DNA of 64,000 nt from Macrocystis pyrifera (Eukaryota > Sar > Phaeophyceae > Laminariales > Laminariaceae): contig JASSKH010000017.1 of the NCBI GenBank assembly GCA_031763025.1, positions 9,600,626 through 9,664,625 on the forward strand. Direction: 5' to 3'. The position numbers were made by a program, and so were the translations under genes. Positions 23,376-35,700 of the stretch are shown in pieces. Within the stretch, counting starts at the first letter, position 1; each line of letters starts with the position of its first letter. The notes beneath the pieces were generated by a model. That model did not search any database and was not told the DNA's origin. It saw nothing but the letters and a program-made list of their open reading frames with translations.

Positions 23376-24759
23376 TATATACCAGGTATACATTATACTA
23401 GGTATCATGACGAGAACAAGAACACAAGAGTATAAGGTCGTATGATAAGAGTGACTAACGTTTCAGTCTCATTTTCCGACCAGGTATTCCTTGCTTGAGC
23501 AGTTGGGGTCTCGCTCCTTTTTTCGGTGTTCGTTCGTGATTGCAACATTGCAACACAACCTTGGAAACATATCGTGTTCGCCTTTTGGTCAAGTTCTGTC
23601 TTGAACATCGGCCGAGACCCGACCCGACTCCAACCCTAAACCAAACATTTGCCCTATGATAACCCTAAATCAAAACCGTCGTAGGCTCGAGGTCGGCAGG
23701 GGCGGTCACGGGTCTCCGTCACATGTTCGGTGGCGTTTTCCACCAAAAAAAAACGGCCGCCCGAAAGGACATCCTAGACAGCAGTTGTTGCACGAGTTTT
23801 TCTGCAACATGGTGTTGAAACTATTAATAGGGCTTCTCTCCTTCCTTTCCCTCTTGTGTCCAACATATCTTGTTTTTTACGTACGTACGTATACCGTACC
23901 GGAACAAAACGTAGTCCGGCCGACTTTAGAGTTCAAGCCGAACGCACTTGAAAACTATCTAGGGTATGTATAGCATTTATACGTACCTGGTACGAGTCAA
24001 CGCGCTGCTGTATGGAAAGATGAGTTTTGATTATATTTTCAATCTTACAGCTTCGTTCTTTTTTTCTTCATTTATTGGCGTATATTATCTCACATGTCTC
24101 TCCGGATGGCCCAAAGGTTTCGTTGCCGCCATCGAATCGCATGTGTTACAACAGCTATCACAGCAGTAAGTCGTCATGTATTCATATTTCACTCATACCA
24201 TGTACCTGGTATGTAGCAGGTACTGCTGCTGCTGTTTGTACCTGGTTTAAGTATTATACGGGGTACCTGGTGCCTGGTATGTATCACGTTGTAAGCAGAC
24301 TTGGGAAACACATCAAACAGCAGTTCATTACTCTTGACATTGCTCTACACGTATCTGCGATTAATGGACTTTTTTGTTCCTTTTTTATTTCTTTATTTTG
24401 TTCGAGTTAATATCGTCGCCCTTATTTTTTCTCTCGTTCCTACTATCAATAGTACCAGGTTCAGCTTCCCGAGCTGGCCGATCAGCCTAGACGTGGTCTT
24501 TCCAAGCAAAGCATCCAAGCCGATCGAATCAGCCTAGAGTCTCACCAAGCACAGCATCCCTCAGTAGTACGTACTGATTACAGCCTTGGGGTTAGGGTTA
24601 GCGCTCGGGTCGGGGGGTCGGCTCTAGGCGCCAAGCACATACAACTATTCACTATCAAGGGTGACGACGCTTTGTCCATCTCAGATCCGTGCCCACTATG
24701 TACGGTTCGTGCGTTGCATTTTGGTCTGTTGTTTCATCGCGAGAAGGCTTGTTGACTTC

Positions 24760-24792
<33 letters not shown>

Positions 24793-24850
24793 GTACTTAC
24801 TGCAGCCCTTTCTTCCCTCGTCGACTATTAATAGCGTCGAATTGCTCCTA
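23376..24850. other. spacer between SINE copies 3 and 4
   Basis: No supported gene. It contains many TACC[A/T]GGTA motifs (24190-24290), a telomere-like GGGTTAGGGTTAG near 24591 and a TTAC microsatellite. Confidence 0.45.
24757..24801 (+). repeat. (TTAC)n microsatellite
   Basis: About ten tandem TTAC units with one GTAC interruption near 24792. Confidence 0.95.
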
Positions 24851-25190
24851 CCCACGCTACCCGATGGCTTAGTAGGTGGTCCGCGTGCCTACTACTCGTA
24901 CGATCAATTTCGTGGGTTCAAGTCTCACCGAGTGCATACTCGTAGGGACTTTTTCTTCCGACAAAAAATGACTATTAGTAGCGGAAAGCGCAAAGCGTGA
25001 GTTAGCTACTTCGATGAAAATCGACGAGCAGTGGGAATGCTGAACCCTATGCGCGACAACAACTGAAGGCGCGTACCGGGCAGGAGACGGGGCGACATCT
25101 GTGACCACGGCTTGTCCAGAAGAAGAACGCTGAGGGTAAAACCTCCTAGGAGTTAAGCTGGAAAGTGAAAGTGATTAAAGAAGAAAAAAA
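24851..25190 (+). mobile_element. tRNA-derived SINE, copy 4
   Basis: A box GATGGCTTAGTAGG and B box GTGGGTTCAAGTCTCACCG are well preserved. Body blocks are GAGTGCATACTCGTAGGGAC, GGAAAGCGCAAAGCGTGAGT, CAGTGGGAATGCTGAACCCT, CACGGCTTGTCCAGAAGAAG and GTTAAGCTGGAAAGTGAAAG. At 24970-24984 it reads GACTATTAGTAGCGG where copy 1 has GACTAGCGG, a 6 bp difference. Confidence 0.85.
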
Positions 25191-26514
25191 ATCTCAGCAG
25201 TAGATCCCTTCTTTTATTTTTGCAACGAAATACATGATCATCACGGTGGGATTTGAACTCACGAAATCAACTGTATTCATATTAATAGCAGCATGCCAGG
25301 GTATATAACACACCGGGGCGACCAAAAAACAAGAACAAAACCAAAAATCAAAATAATTTTGTAACATTTGTGTCAGCAGCCAGTACCAGGTGGTAACCCA
25401 TTAATATTATACCAGGTATGATACAGCCCCGTATACCGTAATACATAATCCCATTGGTGAAGTTAAGTTAAAGTTGCAGTTGCATTTCGCTGGCATCTCT
25501 GGCCCTCTCGCAGTGGAATCATGCTCCGCTTCTACCAGCTACCACACTCGATACTTTTTTTCCTTAATTTTTACGATCAATTTTACTTACCAGCTCAACT
25601 CGTGGGAAGTAGTGGCCTCACCGAGCGGCATTCTGGAGAAGCCATGGTCAATGGTGTCTTCCTTCCTCCCCCCCTGTACTTGCCTCCGTCTTTATCGTGA
25701 ATAGGGTTCAGCATTATATTTCAGTGAAATTCAAGTACGTAGACTACATTTTTTCGACAAATTGCATTCGAGGGTATCACCTGGACATACCTGTACATAT
25801 AATATTCCCGATATATGATAACTTTATGAGTACCAACTCATTAAACCTACCACCCCGTGAAACGCGCGATCGAAGCATGACTATTATTGGTATCACACCA
25901 AGCTTGCAATGATGCGTTTTGAGTATATTTTGGATCTCACAGCTTCAGTTTTTGTTTTTCTTCGTATTAGTACAGCACTAGTGCATACAGCAGTATAGCA
26001 GTATAATAGTTATTAATTGTACGCTCGTGGTTCGTAAACTCGCCAAACAAAATTTTAGAATTTAGAACATTGACGCTTCCCCCGCCTGCGTTTCGGCTAT
26101 CGGGTCTGCCGCTTGCCGCTTATGGAATAATGGAATGGGCCTCGTGCCTTGTGGAACGGACCATATGGTTTATGTTGTTCGGTGTTTCTTGGCGCTTTTA
26201 GTCTTCACCTCTTGCGGAATACCTTTAGGCTGTATCGTGAACGTTTTTCGAATCTCTAAATCTGTACTGGTGTATGGAAGCCGTTTTTTTTTTATGCCGG
26301 TAAGTTTGAGTGGCGAAGGTGTATGTGCAAATCGCAACGCGGAGGAAGGACGTTCATCAAGCTACTGCTCTGTTATGTAGCTCACGCGCTGGTGCAGGGA
26401 CGATGCGTATGTTTCAACATCCAGTTGTCGTTCCCGTATTTCCGTGATTCTCATTCATTTTCACGGTGAAGAACCGAATCGTGGTGCGGTTTTAACGTTT
26501 TTAGTACTGATGTT

Positions 26515-26830
26515 TGAGGAACCATACGGTATGGTGCGGTTCAAAATCGTACGGTGCGGTGCGGTAAAAAACGATAAAACTAAACCGCACCGCACCGCAC
26601 CTTGAAAAAAAAGGCTCTTTCAAATGGGCTTGAGGCCTTTCACGGTGTGTTTTAGAGCTGAACGGTGCGATCCGGTGCGAATTGTGGTATTTTATACCTG
26701 TTCGTAATCGTACGGTGCTGTACGGTGCGGTGCGCTCTGTCCTTTTGAAAATCATACAATACCGTGCGACGCTGTGCGAATTTCTCTGTCGCTAAACCCT
26801 ACGATGCGGTGCGCTTCGGTAAAACCGCAC
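26515..26830. repeat. GGTGC/GCACC-rich degenerate repeat with inverted units
   Basis: Repeated ACGGTGCGGTGCGG on one side and CCGCACCGCACCGCACC on the other make local inverted repeats, for example 26550-26575 against 26583-26601. The units are interrupted by AT-rich linkers with TCGTACGGT. No coding function is visible. Confidence 0.65.
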
Positions 26831-28047
26831 GGCACCCTGATCCCAAGCAGACCTAACGACCTACAGTAACTCCGCCCGTACCTGAGCCCTCCAAACTGCC
26901 CCTGTTTTGAATATATTTATAGATTGCATTTGCAGGGGTTAGAAGCGAAACGACTATTAATAGTCTTCCACAAAATAACCTTATTGGTCTAGTCTTTTAC
27001 CCCGCGCCAAATGGCTGGTTACAGATAATGCTGTACGTATATTTGAGTAGCACAGCAGCAGTGTGCGCGACCAGTCGTTTCGCGCTCACCCCATATCCCG
27101 TGGGTCAGTTGGGAGGGCTCAGATGCGGTTGGGGCTAGATCGGAGTAGGATCAGAGAGCCACGCAGGACCAGGGTGATTAGTCTACTACTGTAGGCTAGA
27201 AATAGAGTTCTGGTACTACATACCAGGTACTCCGTAGTAGACTGCTGTTTTATACAGACTTCCGTATGTACTTACATTTGTCTTGCTTCTGAGAGGTCGC
27301 CCTCGGCATTTCTCTGGCCTTTCATAGCTCCCACCCAAAACACTCCTATTTTCCTTCTTGGAATCGCCGACGAGCCTTTTTCCTTCTTTTTGAGAGCCTC
27401 CTTCGTGGCTTGCTCTGCTTTCAACATTATTATTTATTTTTTTTCTTCTTTCCTTTTGTATTTTCCCTATTATTTCGTTCTTGTTTCTTATTTTCGACTC
27501 TTCGATTTTCTTGCGGTTTTCGTTCAATTTGTTTTTTTGGTACATTTTTTTCCCGATTTTTGTCTATTTTGAACGTTTTGTTGTGCGCCTGCGTACGTGT
27601 AGACAAGAAGATTTTGCCTGTTTTTGGGCACATCACAAAAATACACGCCCAAGCTCATTAGCTGCACAAAGCAGCAAAGCACGTATTTTATGCGCCGATT
27701 GCCGAGCGCGACAACGCAAGTGAGCATACGGAGTTGCCGAGAGCCAGGATGTCGAGCATCGTCCACGGCTCGCTGTGTTCTCTAAACAAACGAAGATATC
27801 GGAATCTGCCCAGGAAAAAATGTATTTTTTACTGCGTGCGGGAAATAAAGCCTCACTTGCTCACTTCTAATAGTAAGATTCAACTTTACGTCGATGGCTA
27901 ATACTACGTGTGCTTCCTTCTTGAAGAACATCACAACCACAAGAAGCTCTGGGTTGTGATGCGCGAAACGTTTGCGTTTCTTTTCAACATGAATAGGAAT
28001 CAGCACTATTAATACAGCTATTCATGTATCTTCGTCCTTTGGTTCAC

Positions 28048-28125
28048 ACATGCATGCGGTGTCCGGATTGTTGTCCAGGAGCATGGAGTTCTTGGCATTT
28101 GCAAGTCGTCGGTTTGCACCAAAAT
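28048..28125 (+). repeat. short dispersed repeat shared with 44568-44650
   Basis: Both copies contain CATGCGG, TTGT, CAxGAGxCATGGAG then CTTGGCATTTGCAA. They differ by scattered substitutions. The second copy lies near repeat R2 in the kinesin intron. Confidence 0.55.
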
Positions 28126-28938
28126 CTCGTACCTCTACGAGCGTAGCGGGCGGAAGCCGCCCGCGGAGCAAATCACCTTGTAAACCCTACCGGCATTATA
28201 TAATAGCAGGATGTCTTGTGATCGCTCGTGTACCAAAACTAGCACCAACGCTGGTGTCCAGAATGTATTTGCTGCAACCAGTTACCGAATAGCGAACACG
28301 GTGTGGTAATGCTCGTGGCGGTACAAGTCCCCTACAGTATGCATGGTTAATATTTTGTTGATAAGAGTATTAATAGCTCTTGCCGGGAACTCGCTGGTGG
28401 CTATTGCGGTGGTTATTGTTATAAACTATTGACTACTGTGTGCGCTGAAACACTTTAGTTTGCAGAGATAATCGGTCGGACGGTGCGGATCTCTCTTCGG
28501 CTTTACCCAGCTGAAAAGCAAGGCATTAACGCATGTCTTATCATGGTATGCCGTTTAGTTTGGTGGCCGTGTAGTACGAGTATACCACAGCAGTATCCAC
28601 CATTGTGTACCATCCTGTGACTGTGCGCTTTATCTGGTGTATGATAACAGTACGAACACATGAGTCTTACCAGGTATATATTGATCACGAGTGTCATGCA
28701 TTACGTACGAGTGCCAGGTTACCGCATGATACCAGGTGCTTGTTATTCTAATTTTTAGATGTTTTTAATAGAATAGTTATCGGGCGATTGGGGCCGCGAG
28801 CTGACTTCCGAAGAGTCTAGATTTTTCTGTTTACGGCGAGCGGTGAAGGGGAGGGGTATGCAGTATGATTATATTCACGAGTAGTGCGAGAGATACCACA
28901 GATGGGTGGGAGCCGTGAAATGTCATGGAATACTACTA

Positions 28939-29041
28939 TTACGGGTCCATAGTTAACAGGACCTATGGTATACATAAAATCCTATATATTTACCTATTTT
29001 TACTAACAAAATTTGGTCCCGTTAACTATGGACCCCCGTAA
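28939..29041. mobile_element. TA-flanked MITE (GGGGG-TIR family), copy 2
   Basis: 103 bp between TA and TA. It begins TTACGGGTCCATAGTTAACA and ends with the complementary GTTAACTATGGACCCCCGTAA. The core matches copies 1 and 3 (ATGGTATACATAAAA, CTATATATTTACCTATTTTT, ACTAACAAAATTTGGTCCC). Confidence 0.9.
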
Positions 29042-29708
29042 TATGAATTTCAGCCTTATAGTTTATTATGGACGCTGAGCCCTGTACTCCATTAATTGTC
29101 GACTACGTATGCTGTACTCTAGTGTACAAGTACGGATCAGCATCTCGAGTGGTCCGTGCCATGCGGCTGTTGTTGCTGTTGATGGATAATGTCCTATTAG
29201 CTATTAATAGTATGCCATGTCTCACTCAGAAGGTTGACCCTAACACTTTTCATGTGATGGTATGGTTGTGACTATCGTGGTATATGTTTGCCTCATAGCG
29301 GGCCACCTTCTTCTTCCTTTAAGTTTCCCGGGAGGCGTACCGCTATCATCACACATTGTCCGTGGAAGCATATGTGTGGTTTGATCGTCTGCCACTATTA
29401 ACACGACTATCACACCGCGCCGTGGTTTGATTGGCTTCCACCGCTGTCGGTTTTCTGGCCAAGGACTGATCTTACGTGAGGCTGTTTGCCCGTCTCTCTT
29501 GCCCCGACGTATTGATGTCCCAGTATTTTTTGTGTGAAGCTGCTGCTGTAAATACCATGCTAGTTGAATATTGATATTAAATAGGTCTGGTATGTTACAG
29601 CCCTGTGGTGTCGTACTTCCTTTGTCGCTATTCCCGCTATGCTCTGCCTGTGCCTGTGCTAGGGCGACATCTAGCAACTCTGCCTTGAGCAGGGTCGGGA
29701 GCGCGACG
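29042..29708. promoter_or_regulatory. upstream flank of the PRL phosphatase gene
   Basis: 667 bp between the MITE and the ATG at 29709. The promoter is presumably here by position. A TATTAATA motif lies at 29202. I see no convincing core promoter element. Confidence 0.3.
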
Positions 29709-32700
29709 ATGTCGGCCCAACCGTCGCTGGTGGAGTGGAAGAAGCTCCGATTCGTGATCATGGATGCTCCCAAGGCCAACAACTTGCACCTCTACCTGCG
29801 AGAGCTGAAAAAACAGAACGTGGTGTGCGTGGTGCGTGTCTGCGAGCCTACGTACCCAGCTTCGGAAGTAGAGGCCGCAGGAATGAAGGTGGGCTCTGGC
29901 GCGCTTTAGCCTTTCCCAGGCGTTTGTGATTGGACCCACCAATATGTGCAGGGCTTGTATGCAGTGCTACACCTGGCATGTCGCATGGTTGGTGTTGTGA
30001 GTCGCATGGTTGGTACTGCCGGCTGCGAAATATCTGGCGCATGGTGCACTGGTATATGGTGAGTCAGAGGGGTGAAGGCTACTGCAGCGCAATCGCATGC
30101 GCTGTATTTGGCAGCGGGGCCAAGGGCGATGCATCGCACATCAGGGCGAACGTTGGAACCCACCTCTAGAGTGGAAAACGCCTTGTTAATAGTTGTCGTC
30201 TCTTTTGCGTTCAAACCCGTAGCCTCCATCCCCCGCCTTGCTCACGCTGACGATGCCGACAGCTACTTGAGATGGAATACGATGACGGTGGTGCTCCTCC
30301 GCCCGAGATCATCAACAAATGGCTTGATGAAGTGCAGACCACGTTCCACGATGCGCCCGACAGCTCGGGACCTAACGGCTCGGAAGGGCCGGCAATCGCG
30401 GTGCACTGTGTCGCGGGGCTGGGGCGTGCGCCGGTTTTGGTGGCGATTGCTCTTATTGAGTACGGAAAGGTAAGGAACTCGATTTCTCGAAGCAGTGCCA
30501 TGAATATGAATAGCAACGAACGTAGCAATTTTAGAACGGAAAATATCTTGGGTATTAGCCGGTTGGACGTCGCCAGGTGATGATACGCTTCATAAATTAT
30601 ATACGTTCGAAAGTAGCTGTCCGCACTCTGTTGCTTGCGGATGACTGGCAAGTCGGTTGCTGTTATCGAGAGCAAGTTTTTCTTCTCACAGGCCTCTCTT
30701 GACGTTGGTATACGTATTTCACGAAAATCCTAAGGGGAATTTTCAACGTAAAAATGCAACTGCATGTCAGTCTAATTTTATTTTTTTATTTTTTTAATCC
30801 TCCGGCGGATTGGCAAAAATAAGGCTTGAACTCACCACACTTCCACGTTCAAATTACGTTTCTTGTGTCAATTTAACCCATATCTCCCGTTGCAGTCAAC
30901 CAGAAATCTCCCCTTGGGCCCTTGCTCTAATTTTGACCCGTTTTGTCACGTTCTTTTTGTTTTTCATCATTTGGCATTTGCATTTGGAAATTGCAGAAGT
31001 CGAGAACGAGGCGAAATAGTAGTGATAATAGTCCGCACCCCGCACAGCTCATGAGCTAGCTCATCTATCGTGTATAGCTCCAGCTTCGAAAACATGTGCA
31101 GATGAGCTCATGTAACTCCTATAGCTCAGTCTTGGAATATATGTGTAGATGAGCTATCCTCTATAACTCAAGCCTTCAAAACATGTGCAGGTGAGCTACC
31201 ACCTATAGCTCAAGCAGGGAAAACATGTGCAGATGAAGTATCGCCTATACCTCACCCCCGGAAAACGTAACCATAGCTCATGTACGCAGCTCATTGTAGC
31301 TCTTCTCGGCAACACATGCCTGTAACACAAGTAGCTGAAAAAATCCTACTCATACTTGACGCATACAAAAAATGAGGATATATTGAAACGCAGCATCATG
31401 TGAATCCCGGAAATACCGTTCCAACTTCCGTGGCCGGGGCCTACCACAAAGTGCAAAGAGGACACAGAGAGGCAGAAACAAAAAACTATCTACTCGTATG
31501 TACATCGCCAAAAAAAACACGCAGACAACAGATGAACTGTGAGGGACATCACAAAACAAAACACAGAAGACCCGCCGCTGCCCCTGTTTATCGCTAAGGC
31601 GTCTACGTGAAGCTTGAGCTTTCCCCTTCGTGCTCGTCGAAGACGTCATCGTTAGACCGGGTAGCTGTTTTGCCGGGTACGGTACAAACCGCCTAAACCC
31701 GCTTGGTGGTGGTATGTCACGAATCGCTGTCTCCTTGGTCTCCTGTTGGTGAGCGCAGCGTGAGAAGATGCACAGGAGGCGTAAGCGCTGAACAAGCGAG
31801 GACTCTCGAACACACATCATGTACGGGACTGCTGTATTATTTGAAAAATACATGAAGGATCAGCTGTGAAAGAAGCATAATAACATCAGCCGCCTACAAC
31901 CAACAACAAATTGCTGTGCGGTCACCGTCGCTGCTGTGCCCGTGCGAGTACGGTTTATAAACACAAAACACCTGGACGAAAAATGAAACCCCACACATGT
32001 ACGAGTACAGCTCGCTTCATACATATACATCCACCTTGCGACTACAGCACTACAGTCCCCTACTCTTCAACTACTCCAGAGAGGCACATAGATTGGATGA
32101 TGTAGCTCGAACAGCCGCATCATGGTCTAGGTGGGAAAAATCACACGACCTCCGAAACACGCACCTTGCTTTCGGCCTGGGTTTGACCGTTGTCCTCATC
32201 ATCCACATCGATGGCATTGTTGGTGGGGTCCACATCCATCGATGGATCCGCTTGTTGCCCGCCGCCAGCCTGGTCTACGGCCGAAGCGCCGCTACAGCTG
32301 CTACCCCGGGTCGTGGGAACTCTAGGGGTGTTGCTGTGTGGTGTCGAATTTGTGGTTTGTGCAAGCGCCTCTTGTGGTGTGCGTGGTGACAGCTGTCAGC
32401 CGCTGTGTAGCTGTTTTGTGGTCCGGGTGTCGACCAGATCCGATCTACCTAAATTTAATATCACATGCTGTACCTGCTACGTGCAAAAAATATATGGTTG
32501 TTTGTGTTGATGTAGTTGTAATTTGCGTATGTATTGGTCACTTTAATAGTTTATGAGCTAGCTCATCTATCCCCTGCAGCTCAAGCCTTGAAAACATGTG
32601 CAGATGAGCTATCGCCTACAGCTCAAGCTTTGAAAAGATGCGTAGATGAGCTACCTCCTATAGCTCAAGCTTCGAAAACATGTGCCGATGAGCTATCGCC

Positions 32701-35700
32701 TATAGCCCAAGCTTTGAAAACATGTGCAGATGAACTACCACCTATAGCTCAAGCCAGGGGAAACATGTGTAGCTCATGTAGCTCCTATAGCTCATCTCGG
32801 GGGTAGATGAGCTAGCTCATGTAGCTCTATAGCTCACTCTGGACATATATGTGCAGATGAGCTATCCTCTATAGCTCAAGCTTTGAAAACATGTGCAGGT
32901 GAGCTACCCTCCCATAGCTCAAGCCAGGAAAACATGCGCAGCTCATGTAACTCACGTAGCTCACCAGTGAGCTAGCTCCTTAGAGAGCTAGCGCGAGCTA
33001 CCATCAGCTGATCTGTCCGAGGTGTGTAATAGTCACAGTGACATTAGTGGTGGACCATGCCCAGAGCGAAACAGAACCAATTATTTCCCTTTTTTCTTCT
33101 TTTTCGCTTTTTCGTGTTGAACCTGCTCGTCTGCAGAGGCCCCAAGTAGTTGCCTTACTTGTCTACAGCAGTACATACAGTTGGGCAGGGAATAGATTCA
33201 TTTTAGACTTTAAAAAGTCTCCAGTTTGTTCGGCAGTCCGTTCAAAAAAATCGAAAAAAATAATTTTGAAAATAGCCTGCCACCACCCTAATTAGTTGGT
33301 TTCAGACTACATTAGCGGTAGCAGCAAATACCTAATGACTCGACACAGGAAACGAAATTCGATTATTGTGTTGGACAGACATATCAAATCAATGGAAAAA
33401 GAGGGGATGGCTGGTTCCGAAATGATGTGCAGAATTTTTTCGTCTATCCGATTGCAAATATGCAGTAAAGTTCGTGTTTTCCAGGTTATGTTCGTACTTT
33501 CTCTGTAGGGGAAAACTACTTGACATTACTAAACAATCGACACGTGCCGTCCCCTCCGCTAGAACTTTGTACACACGGCAATTCAATCCGTGCCTGAATC
33601 CGACAAGTAGCCGACAATAAATTGTCTCCAAAAGTTGACCCTCTTGAGTCAGTTCTCCAGGGCTAATTCGAGAAAAAATATCCCGAGATGAAGGAAGAAA
33701 CAAGGACGTCCAGTCTTCATTGTATCGGGCAAAAACGGTGCTTGCTACTGCAGCTAGACATGAACGCGGCTGCACGCCAAGCCTAAGCGACTGCGATCAT
33801 ACTCGGTGCCATCGCCGCAGCGAAGACCATCTGTCATGCGGCCTTGACGCAGCGGGAAGCAAGTCACCCCTAGAGTTCAGATGCGAACGCGTCACTGCTG
33901 TCTCACGTGAGAAAACGATCGAGTAAAAATACTCTACCGTACGACTCTGTCCGGAAATATAGGAATGGTTCAATTATAAATATGAAAATAAACGGTTCCT
34001 TACATTTCCGGACAGAGTGGTAGTAATAGGTACGTATGAGTATATACAGCAGCACCATGCTGAACTTCAGGTGCGTAGTGAATGCAGCCTTGGCCGCAAG
34101 GCTCAAGCCCAGCTGCACGCACAGCAACAACTTGCCCGTGAGCTAGAGGTGGGGCGCGCTTCCACGGACGTGCCGGCAGCGCCGTCCAAATCCCGGTCTT
34201 GGCGAAGTGCAGTATTGCAACACGAAGCCGATTGTCGATGCTGTCATGTGGGTACGTTATTTTTGTTTACACGTCGTGCCCAACAGCAGTAAACCAGGAC
34301 CACATAGCCTGAGACTTGACCTGAGTAAGATATGTTTCACAGGGGGGCAGCATTCTGGTGCTGCCGGCCGCCGATCACAAGGGGCCACCAGCAACGTGCA
34401 ATTTGCTCACGCTCGCGCATCTGTCTACGCTGCTGCTCTACGCTCTGGGCTTGGTGCGCTGTCCAGCGGCGCGTTTTGTGCAAAAAGCAAGGCTGGCTTT
34501 TTTTCAGCTCCTAGCTCAAGGCAGCCACGTCGACCCCCGCACAGCTTTTTATTTTATTTCGAGATGCAGCATCATCGAACAGGTTTTTCGGTCGCAAAGG
34601 TTTGTTTTCTCCTTGACAGATTGATTGATTCCCTCAAGATATTTTTTTCCCAGATCTCGACCATGCGACATTGCTTTTTTTTAACGTACTCAGACAAGTC
34701 ATTCCCAGGCCTACCAGTGGTGGTGTCACAAATGAGAAACGGTTACGTACGTATAAACATCACGGCTCAAATAAAAACGGTGTTATTGCTTGACGAAGAA
34801 CGGACCAAAGGCAGGACCCGTAAGCAATGCGGACAGTGTTTTGACGGGCTAGAGTACAGACCGACGCCTGGCATTTTGGAGCACTCGACACGAGTAACCA
34901 ACATGCACCCGGAACAATACAAACGCCGAGGGCACTGCAATCCGAATCCAGAGCGGCCGGGGGGTACTGCTAGCTACGGGCTCCTGTTCAAGCATATGAT
35001 TTAGATATTACTCCATTCCGCGAAACCCACTCGTTTATATGATACCTCATGAAGCTCAGTAGATTATAAAATATGTTTCAACAAGGGGGGCTTGGCCGCG
35101 GCGGACTGACGCCCGCGTTGGCTCCGCGCATCCCCATGATGACCGAGGATGTAGGCATGTCGAGGCCGTAAATGCGACAGGACCGCCAAGAGGTACTTTA
35201 AAATCCAATGGTGCTAGAGTTGAGACAAAGAAAAACACTGTAACCGCATTCGATGAACCAGCAAAAAATAGAGTTCCGCGCATACATAGCCATAATGACC
35301 GAGGTTGTAGACAAATGGAGAGGCCGTAAGTGCGACAGCACTGCCAAGGGGTACACTAAAATATATCGTGTTTGAGTGAAAAGAAAAAACACTAGAGTCA
35401 GATTCAATGAACCAGCAACAAAAAAAAGTTGCCATTCGGTATACTTTTTTCCACCTGGCACCAGGGCGTCCCTGAAAAGGAGAAAACGATACCCCCACCT
35501 CCAGAAGTCATACCAACCGGAACGTGACCACAGGACCAAATAAGAAAATATATGTTTTTGGTTTTATTTCCGGTTGGATTTAGAGTACCCCCCCCCCCCC
35601 TGTCGAACGAACAAAAACAGCTCTGCGGCGTGTCCTTATATTTTTTCGTATACCCTCGCCTGGCACATTGTGGGATCAAAACAAAAAAAATAATGACACA

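Larger units (their letters stand above)
25191..28938. other. spacer with no supported gene
   Basis: About 3.7 kb. It contains GGTGC-type repeats (26515-26830), a short repeat at 28048-28125 and scattered TA-bounded motifs. The open frames are short, show no splice-consistent partners and match no family I know. Confidence 0.45.

Noticed and set aside
26135..26380. An 81-codon open frame ending CSVM, the same CAAX box as the PRL protein
   Set aside because: The rest shows no PRL or other family similarity and no splice-consistent partner, so the shared four residues are likely coincidence.
32534..32806. A repeat protein with 14-residue units
   Set aside because: It follows from a 42 bp minisatellite; the sister array at 31046 is not open, and there is no gene context.
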